64,000 bases of DNA, from contig JAJCXY010000038.1 in assembly GCA_029263215.1 (NCBI GenBank), positions 51,901 through 115,900 on the forward strand, read 5' to 3'. The position numbers were made by a program, and so were the translations under genes. Positions 43,065-51,967 of the stretch are shown piece by piece. Origin of the DNA: Acidimicrobiales bacterium (GTDB lineage: Bacteria; Actinomycetota; Acidimicrobiia; Acidimicrobiales; Aldehydirespiratoraceae). Below the pieces are notes generated by a model that was not told the origin of the DNA, made no database searches, and was given only the letters and a program-made list of their open reading frames with translations. The stretch's first letter is position 1. The number at the start of each line of letters is the position of its first letter.

Positions 43065-45128
43065 TCAGTCCAGTGGGTGCGGCATTGGCTCCGCGTGCAC
43101 GATCACCAACTCCTGCACCGAACGGGTGAGTGCCACATACAGGAGGCGCAGCCCATTGGGATACTGGGCGATGGCAGCCGGTTCGACGACGATCGTGGCG
43201 TCGAACTCGAGGCCCTTGGCGGTGAGAGGATCGATCACCGAGATGGCCTCATCGAGAGAGGAACCCAGACGCGTGTCGGCGAAGTCGAGGCCCTGGGTAG
43301 CCAGCGCCGCGAGCACCGCGACCCGTGAGGCGTCGGGCACCACGATGCCGATCGATGCCCAGGTCTCGGCCAACTCCGCTGCGGCGGCCGCCACTTGACT
43401 GGGCACGGCATCGCCGTCGACCCGGCGCAGGTCGGCTCCCGCGCCCCGATCGCGGATCGACGATGAGGGAGTGATGTCGGGCGCGGTGAACGGAAGCAAG
43501 CGATTGGCGAAGTCGAGTATCGGCTTGGGTACCCGATAACCGACGGTGAGCTCGCAGGTACGGATCACCGAGGTATCCACTCCCAGGCCAGCAGCCACCT
43601 CGTCCCATGATCCCCTGGCGCTCACTCCGGTGGCCTGGGCGATGTCGCCGAGAAGTGTCATCGACCCGTCGGTGGTTCGCCTCCCGGCCGCCCTCAATGC
43701 CATCGGGCTCAGATCCTGGGCCTCATCAATCACGACATGGCCATAGCGGCGACCGACGCCGGTGGTGAGCGCGTTGGCCTCGTCGAGCAGGGCAAGATCG
43801 GCGGCGGTCCACGGCTCATCGCTGATCCTGTCGGCCGACCCTCGGTGGAGGAGGTCGAGTTCGGAATGGGTGAGGAGCCCATCGGCGGCCCGTCGGCGGT
43901 TGGTGGGACTGCCGAGCAGGCTTCGGACGAGTTGGGGGCCGCTCAGACTCGGCCAATGCCTGTCGACCGCCTTGCGAAAGTCGCGAGACGACTTCACCTC
44001 GGGAATCACGCGAGCGAGTTCCGGCGGATCGACACCGCGATCCACCAGCTGGGAGCGGACGGCCCGAACCAGGATCTCGACAAACACTGTCTTGGCCTCA
44101 TTGAGGGGCAGGCTCGCGGCCTGGGCGGTCTTCTGAGCCTGCTCGACCACATCAGGACCGAGGCGAACCGTGCGCAGACCGATGGGAAGGGCGATCGGTT
44201 CAGCCGGGGGCCGTATGCGCAGGCGAGCCAGGCGATCGATCATCTCCGCCATCACCGCGCGACCCTTGAGCTCTTCGACCTCGGGAGAGTCTTCGGAGCG
44301 CACCCTCACGCGGGCGCTGAGCAGGGAGGTGATTGTGGCCTGGGTCACCGCGGTCTCGCCGAGGGAGGGCAGAACGCTGGCCACGTATTGCAAGAAGACC
44401 CGGTTGGGTCCGATCACCAGGACATGGCTGCGGGCCAGCGCCTCGCGATGTTCGAACAGCAGGAAAGCGGCTCGGTGCAGGCCCACCGCCGTCTTGCCGG
44501 TGCCAGGACCACCCTGCACCAGCAGGCATTCGGCGAGTCCGGCCCGGATGATCTCGTCTTGTTCTGCCGCGATGGTGGCGACGATGTCGGCCATCTGGCC
44601 GCTGCGACCGCGTTCGATCTCCGCCAACAGCGGATCGGGGATACCGGTGGCACTCATGGACTCGGGATCATCGAGCCTTTCGTCGAAAATTGCGATCAGC
44701 TCGTCGCCCTCACATGAGAAACGGCGCCGGCGCAGCAGCCCGAAGGGGTCGACGGCGGTGGCGCGGTAGAAGGGGATGGCCACCGGTGCTCGCCAGTCGA
44801 CAACCACAGGGTCGCCTCGGCTGTCCTCGATGTGGCGGCGGCCCACATACCATTGATCGCCGTCGGTGATCACAGGGTCTTCGTCGATCCGCCCGAAGCA
44901 GAGAGCGGCTCGCCCCACATCGACCGATGAGCGACGATCGGCGAGATGAGCGCGAACGATTCGTGCCTCCACCGTGCCTTCATCGGCCACCTGGCGCTCG
45001 CCGAACGCGAGCACCTTCTCGGCCCGCTCGACCATGGCGTCGAGCGCCGATCGAGCGCGATGAAGGTAGGCCTGCTCGGCCCCGTGGTCGCGATGGCGCA
45101 GCTCGTCGCCCTGATCGGTCGCCGTCAT
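43065..45128 (-). CDS. HelD-like UvrD-family helicase
   Basis: 687 aa. HelD proteins bind RNA polymerase and recycle stalled complexes. N-terminal coiled region (about 15-60), then a GDPVVVDWRAPVAIPFYRA segment that is typical of HelD/HelR N-terminal modules, Walker A QGGPGTGKTAVGLHRAAFLL from 205, motif II VVIDEAQDLSPMALR, motif III LLGDIAQATG, motif V/VI AKGLEFDATIVV and LLYVALTRSVQEL. The interrupted UvrD core with an inserted helical region fits class II HelD. ATG 45128 with TAGGTT 7 nt upstream. Confidence 0.88.
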   Translation of the reverse strand: MTATDQGDELRHRDHGAEQAYLHRARSALDAMVERAEKVLAFGERQVADEGTVEARIVRAHLADRRSSVDVGRAALCFGRIDEDPVITDGDQWYVGRRHIEDSRGDPVVVDWRAPVAIPFYRATAVDPFGLLRRRRFSCEGDELIAIFDERLDDPESMSATGIPDPLLAEIERGRSGQMADIVATIAAEQDEIIRAGLAECLLVQGGPGTGKTAVGLHRAAFLLFEHREALARSHVLVIGPNRVFLQYVASVLPSLGETAVTQATITSLLSARVRVRSEDSPEVEELKGRAVMAEMIDRLARLRIRPPAEPIALPIGLRTVRLGPDVVEQAQKTAQAASLPLNEAKTVFVEILVRAVRSQLVDRGVDPPELARVIPEVKSSRDFRKAVDRHWPSLSGPQLVRSLLGSPTNRRRAADGLLTHSELDLLHRGSADRISDEPWTAADLALLDEANALTTGVGRRYGHVVIDEAQDLSPMALRAAGRRTTDGSMTLLGDIAQATGVSARGSWDEVAAGLGVDTSVIRTCELTVGYRVPKPILDFANRLLPFTAPDITPSSSIRDRGAGADLRRVDGDAVPSQVAAAAAELAETWASIGIVVPDASRVAVLAALATQGLDFADTRLGSSLDEAISVIDPLTAKGLEFDATIVVEPAAIAQYPNGLRLLYVALTRSVQELVIVHAEPMPHPLD

Positions 45129-45135
45129 TGCCTTG

Positions 45136-45141
45136 AACCTA
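45136..45141 (-). promoter_or_regulatory. Putative -10 box for the HelD-like gene
   Basis: TAGGTT on the minus strand 7 nt before ATG 45128; leaderless spacing. Confidence 0.45.
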
Positions 45142-45221
45142 GCGGTGGGCACGCCGAGGGTCGCGGAGATTGATCGGCGCCGGTTGTACAGTCGGCCGAC
45201 GGGTGTCGGAGGTTCCCAACG

Positions 45222-46745
45222 GTGCTGTTCCCCACGTTCACCTTCGCGGCCTTCTTCGCTGTCGTGCTCCCAGTGAGCTGGGTCATACGTGAGCGGGTCA
45301 CGGCCTGGAAGCTGTTCATCCTCGCCGCCTCCTATGTGTTCTACGGCTATTGGGACTGGCGCTTTCTCGGCCTGCTGGTCGCTCTCACGCTCGGCAACGA
45401 GATCGGAGCCATCGCCATCCAGCGTTCGACCGGCGCCGGGATGCGTCGTGCTGTCGTCACCTTGTCGATCGTCTTCGACCTCGGCGTGCTCGGATTCTTC
45501 AAGTACTACGGGTTCTTCGTCGACAGTCTCGAATCCAACCTGGGCCTTTCGGGTCCCGCCCTCGACATCGTCTTGCCGGTGGGGATCTCCTTCTTCACTT
45601 TCCAGGCCATCAGCTATGTGATCGACGTGTACCGGCGCGATTGCAGCCCTGCACCCCTGCTCGACTTCGCCGTCTACCTTTCCTTCTTCCCCCAACTCGT
45701 GGCCGGCCCCATCGTGAGGGCCACCGAGTTTCTGCCCGAGCTGAGGTCGAAGCGGATCCCCGATCGGGTGGAGGCGGGACGGGCGGTGCTGTTGATCGGG
45801 CGAGGCCTGTTCAAGAAGGTGGTGATAGCCGATTTCCTGGGCCGCGCCGTGGTGGACGACGGCTTCGGCACGCCGGGAGAGTATGGCGCACTCGATGTTC
45901 TCACCGCGATCTACGGCTACGCGATCCAGATCTATGCCGACTTCTCGGGCTACACCGACATGGCGATCGGTATAGCCCTGCTTCTCGGCTTCAGGTTTCC
46001 CCAGAATTTCGATCGCCCCTACGCCGCCGTATCGGTGCAGGATTTTTGGCGCCGTTGGCACATGACCCTGTCGCGCTGGCTGCGCGACTACCTGTATGTC
46101 CCCCTCGGCGGCAATCGGAAGGGACGAGCAATCACCTACAGGAACAACCTGATCACCATGGGCCTCGGCGGCTTGTGGCACGGCGCCGCCGGCACCTTCA
46201 TCGTCTGGGGCCTCTACCAGGGCATCGGCATGGCAGCCGAACGGTTCATCTCCGATGTGAGAGGTGAGCCCGATGTTCCTTTCGAGGCGGCCGATGTGCG
46301 GATTCGCGAGCTGGCGCATCTGCATTCCGGCGCGGAAGTGGATGCCTGGCGCGAGGACGCCACCTCCCCGGTGCCGTTCACGCCGCTGGAGGTCCGGCGG
46401 CTATGGCTGGGGCGCCTCGTGACCTTCCACTTCGTCTCTGTCGGCTGGGTCGTGTTCTACGCGGGCACGGTGCCTGGGGGCTCGCTATCGAGCGCCTTCG
46501 ATGTGTTCGGAGCCCTCTTGAGCGGCTGGACGGCCGGGCCAGAACTTCTCAACCCCCTCGTGGCCGCGGTGATCGTCGGTTCACTGGCGGTCCAGTACTT
46601 CCCGCCCCTGCTCACCCGCCAGTGGTCGGCGATGTTCTCCACCGTTCATCCCACGGTGGTGGCCGTCGGGTTCGCTTTCTGGATCATGCTCGTCGTTGCG
46701 CTGGGCCCCGAAGGGGTCAGCGAATTCATCTACTTCCAATTCTGA
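45222..46745 (+). CDS. MBOAT O-acyltransferase (AlgI/DltB type)
   Basis: 507-aa polytopic membrane acyltransferase, usually moving acetyl groups across the membrane to extracellular polysaccharide. Signatures: LFFPTFTFAAFF-like start LFPTFTFAAFFAVVLP, FFKYYGFF, LPVGISFFTFQAISYVIDVYR, FPQLVAGPIVRA, YADFSGYTDMAIG, FWRRWHMTLSRWLRDYLYVPLGG with His280 and the catalytic His320 in GLGGLWHGAA. GTG start with GGAGG 9 nt upstream. Followed 2 nt later by an SGNH-domain gene, the usual partner that completes the transfer. Confidence 0.93.
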   Translation: MLFPTFTFAAFFAVVLPVSWVIRERVTAWKLFILAASYVFYGYWDWRFLGLLVALTLGNEIGAIAIQRSTGAGMRRAVVTLSIVFDLGVLGFFKYYGFFVDSLESNLGLSGPALDIVLPVGISFFTFQAISYVIDVYRRDCSPAPLLDFAVYLSFFPQLVAGPIVRATEFLPELRSKRIPDRVEAGRAVLLIGRGLFKKVVIADFLGRAVVDDGFGTPGEYGALDVLTAIYGYAIQIYADFSGYTDMAIGIALLLGFRFPQNFDRPYAAVSVQDFWRRWHMTLSRWLRDYLYVPLGGNRKGRAITYRNNLITMGLGGLWHGAAGTFIVWGLYQGIGMAAERFISDVRGEPDVPFEAADVRIRELAHLHSGAEVDAWREDATSPVPFTPLEVRRLWLGRLVTFHFVSVGWVVFYAGTVPGGSLSSAFDVFGALLSGWTAGPELLNPLVAAVIVGSLAVQYFPPLLTRQWSAMFSTVHPTVVAVGFAFWIMLVVALGPEGVSEFIYFQF

Positions 46746-46747
46746 TC

Positions 46748-47857
46748 ATGGACCGATCCGACCCCCTCGAACGAGCAACCCGGCCCCGTCAGCGGGGCGA
46801 GACGTGGACCGATGAGCAGTTCGTCGCGGCCCGAGAAGCCGACCTGAGTGAGCGCACCGCCGCCATCTCGTCGGCAGTGATGGCGGCGCTCTCGTGCCTG
46901 CTTCTCGCCGCCCTGCTCACGTCGGGGAAGATCGTCGAGATCGCACAGCGTCAAGAGTTCGGCGAGGCCCGTGATCGCCAACTCGCGGTGGCAGAGGGGC
47001 TCGACCGGGTAGCCAATTTCTTGTCGCTCAACCGCCCCTACGACACCATTCGGTCCATCCGAGGCGCCGGTGAGGATGTGGGGGAGCGGGTCGACACGAT
47101 TGAAGAGGTCGCGGTTTCCACATCGACGACGGTGACACCCACCACGTCGAGTGAGGCGCCCAACGACGGCACCACATCAACGACCACCACTACCATTGTG
47201 GCGGTGCCACTGAGGACGGTTGGCGTCGAGAGGCCATTGACGGTGTTGGTGGCGGGCGACAGCCAGGCGGAGTACCTCGGCCAGGCGGTGACCACCGAAC
47301 ATCCGGGATGGGCGCTCGAGGTCGACATCGACGACCGGATATCCACGAGCCTGGCCCGCCCCGACTACTTCAACTGGCCCGCCCATCTGGCATCGGTGGC
47401 CGCCGATGCCACTCCCGAGGCGGTCGTGTTGTTCATCGGGGCCAACGACCACCAGGACATGGTCGACTCGACAGGGGAAAGGCTGGTGGAGGGGACGCTT
47501 CCATGGCAGGCCGAATGGACACACCGCCTGGAACTGACCCTCGATTTGTTCGCGGGTGGCGACACCCGGGTCTTCTGGGTAACCCAGCCGCCGATGCGCG
47601 ATGGCGATCTCGATGAGGGGATGGAGCTCATCAATTCACTGGCCCAACCCGTGGTGGCCGCGCGTGAGTTCGTGACCGCGGTCGACATCTGGGAGCTGTT
47701 CGGCGGCACCGATGGATATCAGGACCGCGTCACTCGCGATGGCGAGTCGATCGACGCGAGGGTCTCCGACGGAGTGCATCTCACCAGGTCAGCGGCATCG
47801 TGGGTGGCTGATCTCGTGTTCGAGGAGATGTCCGAGGAGTGGGATTTCGAGTCCTGA
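46748..47857 (+). CDS. Membrane-anchored SGNH/DUF459-like acetyltransferase partner
   Basis: 369 aa. Cytoplasmic N terminus, one TM at about 41-60, a Thr/Ser-rich extracellular stalk (about 123-150), then an SGNH hydrolase-like domain: block I VLVAGDSQAEYLG with Ser172, block III GANDHQD, and block V DGVHLT with the Asp and His. In MBOAT-SGNH pairs the SGNH protein passes the acetyl group from the MBOAT to the glycan; an analogous role outside the cell is likely here. ATG 2 nt after the MBOAT stop. Confidence 0.87.
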   Translation: MDRSDPLERATRPRQRGETWTDEQFVAAREADLSERTAAISSAVMAALSCLLLAALLTSGKIVEIAQRQEFGEARDRQLAVAEGLDRVANFLSLNRPYDTIRSIRGAGEDVGERVDTIEEVAVSTSTTVTPTTSSEAPNDGTTSTTTTTIVAVPLRTVGVERPLTVLVAGDSQAEYLGQAVTTEHPGWALEVDIDDRISTSLARPDYFNWPAHLASVAADATPEAVVLFIGANDHQDMVDSTGERLVEGTLPWQAEWTHRLELTLDLFAGGDTRVFWVTQPPMRDGDLDEGMELINSLAQPVVAAREFVTAVDIWELFGGTDGYQDRVTRDGESIDARVSDGVHLTRSAASWVADLVFEEMSEEWDFES

Positions 47858-47869
47858 TCCTACCCCTGG

Positions 47870-48424
47870 TCAGTTGTGCCAGGGTTCGCGGGGGTAGTTG
47901 CGAAGGCGACCGAGAGCCCCCTGCTGGCGCCCGATCACCGTCCACCAGAGCTCGCCGGGCTCGGGCGCGTGGATGTCGGCGATCTCTGCGTCGACGACGA
48001 ACCACGCCTCGTCGACCAGCTCGGCTTCCAGTTGGCCCGGCTCCCAACTCGCGTAGCCGGCGAACAAGCGAACTTGCTCAACTCCGGGAACTTCCTCGGG
48101 GGAGACCTCGAGGTCGACGGTTCCGAGTCGGCCCATCACCGGATTCCAGTTGGGGCCGGCATCATCGAGGTGCACCGTTGCCAGGGCGATCACCGAGGAG
48201 GGCGAAACCGGCCCACCGATGAACACCACGGAAGGTTTGGCGGCCATGTCGGACCATTCGTCGATCGTGCCCGACACAGGGAGTTCGCTCGGCCGGTTGA
48301 GCACCACTCCCAGGGCGCCTTCGTCGCCGTGCTCGAGCATGAAGATCACCGTGAGTTCGAAATTGGGATCGTTGAGTGAGGGAGTGGCCAGGAGATGTCG
48401 GCCGCGGGTGATCATGGACACCAT
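47870..48424 (-). CDS. UPF0301/AlgH family protein
   Basis: 184 aa, family length about 187. GRHLLATPSLNDPNFELTVIFMLEHGDEGALGVVLNRP is the AlgH signature, followed by VFIGGPVSP, VRLFAGYASWEPGQLEAE and GELWWTVIG. Molecular function unproven in the family (once linked to alginate regulation). Start: ATG 48424, alternative ATG 48415. Divergent from thiD with a very short gap. Confidence 0.9.
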   Translation of the reverse strand: MVSMITRGRHLLATPSLNDPNFELTVIFMLEHGDEGALGVVLNRPSELPVSGTIDEWSDMAAKPSVVFIGGPVSPSSVIALATVHLDDAGPNWNPVMGRLGTVDLEVSPEEVPGVEQVRLFAGYASWEPGQLEAELVDEAWFVVDAEIADIHAPEPGELWWTVIGRQQGALGRLRNYPREPWHN

Positions 48425-48449
48425 CTTCGCGTGTGGCACGATCAAGGCC

Positions 48450-49253
48450 GTGTCTTCTTCTCCACCTCCGGTCGTCGCGGCCGTCGCGGCCCATGATCCT
48501 CTGGGTGGTGCCGGCCTGGCCGCCGACCTCACCACCTTCGCCTCGCTCGGGGTCCACGGGGTGGTGGCCGCTACCGCACTCACCGCCCAGCATCTCGCGT
48601 CGGTCGACCGGGTCGAGCCCACACCGCCCTCGCTCGTGGCTGCCCAACTCGATGGAATCGTCGCCGCGTTCACGGTCGCCGCGGCGAAGACGGGCCTCCT
48701 CGGATCGGCCAAGATCGTGGAGATGGTGGTCGAACGGATCGATGCCGGCACCCTGCCCGCGCCGGTGGTCGATCCTGTTCTGGTCGATGGGCGTGGTGTG
48801 CGCTTCGTGCCGGCCGACGTGGAGTCGGCCTACCGCACCCAACTCATCCCGCGAGCGCGGATCCTCACCCCTAACGTGCACGAAGCTTCCCTGCTGGTGG
48901 GACGCCGCCTCGACTCGGTTGATGATGTGGTGGCCGTGGCCGACGACTTGGCGGCTCTCGGGGCCCAGACCGTGGTGGTCACCGGCGGCAGTTTCCTCGA
49001 TGATTTGGCGGTCGATGTGGTGGTCGATGGGAGCGGGGCGGTGGAACTGCTCGAGGGTCCGCGATTCGAAAGTCGCCACGTGCGCGGTTCGGGATGCACC
49101 TTCGCGGCCGCAGCCACCGCGATGCTCGCCCACGGCGATGCGCCGATCGAAGCCCTGCGCACCGCCAAACGCTTCGTCAGCGACCGCATCGCGGCTGGCT
49201 CAGCCTGGCAACTCGACGACGGTGTGGCCGGCCCGGTGGCTCACTGGTTCTGA
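48450..49253 (+). CDS. thiD: Hydroxymethylpyrimidine (phosphate) kinase
   Basis: Thiamin pathway kinase, ribokinase fold, 267 aa. N-terminal AAVAAHDPLGGAGLAADLTTFASLGVHGV (the usual GSDPSGGAG motif reads AHDPLGGAG), VDPVLVDGRG, LTPNVHEASLLVG, TVVVTGGSF, and the anion hole GSGCTFAAAATAMLAHG. GTG 48450 is chosen because the family starts just before the PPVV strand; ATG 48414 would overlap the divergent algH start. No other thi genes are nearby. Confidence 0.9.
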   Translation: MSSSPPPVVAAVAAHDPLGGAGLAADLTTFASLGVHGVVAATALTAQHLASVDRVEPTPPSLVAAQLDGIVAAFTVAAAKTGLLGSAKIVEMVVERIDAGTLPAPVVDPVLVDGRGVRFVPADVESAYRTQLIPRARILTPNVHEASLLVGRRLDSVDDVVAVADDLAALGAQTVVVTGGSFLDDLAVDVVVDGSGAVELLEGPRFESRHVRGSGCTFAAAATAMLAHGDAPIEALRTAKRFVSDRIAAGSAWQLDDGVAGPVAHWF

Positions 49254-49256
49254 CGA

Positions 49257-49589
49257 TCAGGGCACACCCTCCCACTCGTCGCCGTAGTGAAACACCAACT
49301 CCTCACCCTCTTCGATCGGTCGCAGCGCGAATAGGGCCGGCCCGTCGAACTCGACGTTGGGAGAACTGCTGTGATTGAGGCGGGCCAGCACCCCGTCGCC
49401 GTCGACACCGGCGAAGTTGCCGTCGTCGTCTTCGATCCACAACACGTAGGTGCCGTCGACCGCGGTGGGGAGTCCGGTGTAGTTGCCGATGAATGCACCC
49501 TCAGCGATCGGGGTGATCGCGAAGACCCCCACGCCGTGGATGTCTGATTCGGCCTGCGCCACCAACTCGTCGGGGCCTGGATCACTCAT
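49257..49589 (-). CDS. Stand-alone SET-domain protein
   Basis: 110 aa with the SET core in order: GVGVFAITPIAEGAFIGNYTG, a YVLWIEDDDGN insert, RLNHSSSPNVEFDG corresponding to the NHS motif, and ALRPIEEGEELVFHYGDEW matching the GEELTFDYG motif. This predicts a SAM-dependent lysine methyltransferase, without the post-SET cysteines or flanking domains of chromatin enzymes. Small bacterial SET proteins may methylate ribosomal or DNA-binding proteins; the target is unknown. It is cotranslated with the upstream gene (8-bp overlap). Confidence 0.85.
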   Translation of the reverse strand: MSDPGPDELVAQAESDIHGVGVFAITPIAEGAFIGNYTGLPTAVDGTYVLWIEDDDGNFAGVDGDGVLARLNHSSSPNVEFDGPALFALRPIEEGEELVFHYGDEWEGVP

Positions 49590-49938
49590 CGTCGCGAAGG
49601 CTCACCACATCAGCAGTCGCATCGTCGGGTGATTCCCGGCGCCGTCCATCGGTGATCAGTGAGCGGCTGATGGCACGCGCTGCGAGTTCTTCGGCCGACG
49701 ACTCCCCTCGAAGGGGGTCGCGTAGAAATCCATCGACCGATACCGAATCGGGAAAGCTCATCACGATCACCGCTTCGGGAGCACCCACCGAACCCTCGAT
49801 GGGCTCAACCCGTCGTTCGAAGCGGCCGCGATGGCGAGGTAGCAGGCCCTGCAGGTGGGCTATGTACTCTTCGAAGGCTTCGGGCGCGCCGGCACTCCAG
49901 AGGCGAAAGGTGAGCTCGATCCGGGTTTCATCCGACAC
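49582..49938 (-). CDS. Ferredoxin-fold (DUF1330/ABM-like) small protein
   Basis: 118 aa. The layout IELTFRLWSAGAPEAFEEYIAHLQGLLPRHRGRFERRVEPIEG then AVIVMSFPDSVSVDGFLRDPLR resembles DUF1330 or antibiotic-biosynthesis-monooxygenase dimeric alpha-beta barrels, based on the F-P-D/S strand and hGGrf-type turn. The assignment is tentative. A polar tail follows residue 85. GTG 49938 with TAGTGT 6 nt upstream; it overlaps the SET gene by 8 bp, so both are probably translated from one mRNA. Confidence 0.65.
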   Translation of the reverse strand: MSDETRIELTFRLWSAGAPEAFEEYIAHLQGLLPRHRGRFERRVEPIEGSVGAPEAVIVMSFPDSVSVDGFLRDPLRGESSAEELAARAISRSLITDGRRRESPDDATADVVSLRDDE

Positions 49939-49944
49939 GCGGCC

Positions 49945-49950
49945 ACACTA
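49945..49950 (-). promoter_or_regulatory. Putative -10 box for the DUF1330-like/SET pair
   Basis: TAGTGT on the minus strand 6 nt before GTG 49938; leaderless spacing. Confidence 0.45.
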
Positions 49951-49984
49951 TTGGTTGTGAGGGGCTGGTTCGACCGCGGTCGGC

Positions 49985-50647
49985 TCAGGAGGCGATGGCA
50001 GCCACCAGGTGGACACGATTGGTGAGGCCACCGTTCATGGCCATGTGGTAGCCCCGCGTGTCGGTGAAGTAGGCGGAACCGTTGGCCGGGAGGTGGGTGA
50101 CGTGGTGGTTCACCACAAAAAGTGAGCCGGGATTGGAGACGATCGGCACGTGGATCCGGGGTTCGGGGTCGCGGTGCCAGGAGTTGCAGTTGTAGAGGCC
50201 CTTCCACATCACTCGCATTCGGCCGATCGGCACCCGCTTGGAGAGCTCGGAGTGGACATGGGCGAAGTAGGTGTCGGCGAACGCCGGGATGAGTTCGCTG
50301 AAGGCGGCCTCATCGACCACCTCCTCCATGGGCTCCTCGACGTAGCGGTCGTCGGCGCGGATCCAGTAGAGCCCGGACAGTTCGTTGTCGTCGTCGCCGC
50401 TGGTGCCAGGGCGGCGCGTGATCGGTATCACCCCGAAACCGGCATCGACGTCGCCCAGGAATTCAGTGGCGACGAGGGCGTCGTCGAGGGCGCGTTCGAG
50501 CTCGTTGATGTCGAACTGGAGGGTCAGCCTCCTGATTCCAGGTCCTTCCACGAACTCAGCGACCGAGTCGGTGACCATGTCGTTGGTCAACCATTCGCTC
50601 AAAGCGTTCTGGTCGGCTTCCAGCACTGGATCGGCGGTGGGGGCCAT
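49985..50647 (-). CDS. 2OG-Fe(II) dioxygenase (aspartyl/asparaginyl hydroxylase-like)
   Basis: 220 aa. The C-terminal double-stranded beta-helix has the iron ligands His158 and Asp160 in SWHRDPEPRIHVPI, distal His201 in TRGYHMAMNGG, and the 2-oxoglutarate-binding Arg211 in NRVHLVAA. The WHxDxxxRxHxP arrangement is that of aspartyl/asparaginyl beta-hydroxylase-type enzymes, which in bacteria act on proteins or small molecules. GAGGTGA lies 4 nt before the ATG. A GCTGAC/GTCAGC hairpin (50661-50680) precedes it. Confidence 0.83.
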   Translation of the reverse strand: MAPTADPVLEADQNALSEWLTNDMVTDSVAEFVEGPGIRRLTLQFDINELERALDDALVATEFLGDVDAGFGVIPITRRPGTSGDDDNELSGLYWIRADDRYVEEPMEEVVDEAAFSELIPAFADTYFAHVHSELSKRVPIGRMRVMWKGLYNCNSWHRDPEPRIHVPIVSNPGSLFVVNHHVTHLPANGSAYFTDTRGYHMAMNGGLTNRVHLVAAIAS

Positions 50648-50734
50648 CGTTCACCTCGTTGCTGACTCGAGAGCGTCAGCGGCAGAGTGTAGGCGAGACT
50701 GAGAGCCTCGGATGGCACCGGGATGGGCTGATTC

Positions 50735-51967
50735 TCAGTTTTCCACCCGCACCAAAAGGGCCTTCAGATAGGCGCCGTGGGCGAACCCGATCGGGTGGTC
50801 GACGGGGTGCTCGCTGAACTCGAGCTCGGTGAGGTGTCGGCCCTGTTGTCTTGCGGTGTCGAGCACCGCGGAGTAGAAGGCGTCGGCACTCACCCGGCTC
50901 GAACACGAGCACTGCAACAGCAGGCCGCGAGGAGCAGTGAGTCTGAGTCCGAGGTCGGCGAGGCGGCGGTAGGCCTTCAGGGCTCCGGTGACCGAGGACT
51001 GGCGTTGGGCGAACGATGGTGGGTCGATGATGACCATCGCGAACTTGCGTCCGGCATCGGCCAGCTCGGTCATCACCGCGAACGCATCGCCCACCGATGT
51101 GTGGTGCTTGGTGCGTAGAACAGCGGCGTTGGTGGCGGCATTGAGAGCCATGTGATGCTGCGCCGCGGCGATTGCCTGGGGCGCCTGGTCGACGCTGAGC
51201 ACCGTACTGGCACCCCCTGCCGCCGCGTGGACGCTGAACCCACCGGCGTAGCTGAACACGTCGAGCACGTCTCGTCCCTTCGCGTGCTCGCGCACCAGGG
51301 CTCGATTATCGCGTTGATCGAGGAAGGCTCCGGTCTTCTGGCCACTCGTGGGGTAGGCGGTGAACTGGAGTCCGTTTTCGAGATAGGCGATCGGTTCGTC
51401 GGTGATTGCGCCGTGGATGCACTCACCGTCGGTCAGTCCGTGGGTTTCGCCCGCGGCCACATTACGAGCGAGGCGCAGCACTACTGCTTCGGGATCGAGG
51501 AGTTCGACCACAATGTCCACGATCGGTTCGAGGTGACAGAACCATGCAGGGCTGTAGAGCTTGACCACCACCACTGGTCCGTACTGGTCGATCACAAGTG
51601 AAGGAAGGCCGTCGTTTTCGCCGTGGACGAGGCGATAGGCGGTGGTGTCGTCGGACTGGAGAAGGTGTCGACGGCGATCGAGTGAGTCTGTGATCGATCG
51701 ACGCCAGAAATCGTGGTCGACGGGGGTGGGTTTGCCGGTGTGGAGGACCCGTATCGAGATGGGGGAGTGGGGGTCCCAGAGGCCGATCGCGGCGAACTTT
51801 CGATTGTGGTCGAATACCACCGCAAGGTCGCCGGGGTTGCCCGCGTGAGATCTCGACTCGATCGAGTCGGAGTAGATCCAGGGATGGCCGCCCCTCACCT
51901 GGCGAAGGGCGTCGCGGGTGACGCGGACCGCGATGCGGCGCTCTGCGGGGTGGGGGAGTGGCCTCAT
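50735..51967 (-). CDS. PUA-domain class I SAM methyltransferase (RlmI-like)
   Basis: 410 aa. N-terminal PUA domain (RRIAVRVTRDALRQVRGGHPWIYSDSI), middle domain EAVVLRLARNVA, then the Rossmann methyltransferase: GAFLDQRDNR, VLDVFSYAGGFSVHAAAGGA (motif I), VLSVDQAPQAI, FAMVIIDPPSFA (motif IV DPP) and LLLQCSCSSRV. This architecture is that of 23S rRNA m5C1962 methyltransferase RlmI and relatives; the exact site is inferred. ATG 51967 overlaps the upstream dehydratase by 4 bp (ATGA). Confidence 0.88.
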   Translation of the reverse strand: MRPLPHPAERRIAVRVTRDALRQVRGGHPWIYSDSIESRSHAGNPGDLAVVFDHNRKFAAIGLWDPHSPISIRVLHTGKPTPVDHDFWRRSITDSLDRRRHLLQSDDTTAYRLVHGENDGLPSLVIDQYGPVVVVKLYSPAWFCHLEPIVDIVVELLDPEAVVLRLARNVAAGETHGLTDGECIHGAITDEPIAYLENGLQFTAYPTSGQKTGAFLDQRDNRALVREHAKGRDVLDVFSYAGGFSVHAAAGGASTVLSVDQAPQAIAAAQHHMALNAATNAAVLRTKHHTSVGDAFAVMTELADAGRKFAMVIIDPPSFAQRQSSVTGALKAYRRLADLGLRLTAPRGLLLQCSCSSRVSADAFYSAVLDTARQQGRHLTELEFSEHPVDHPIGFAHGAYLKALLVRVEN

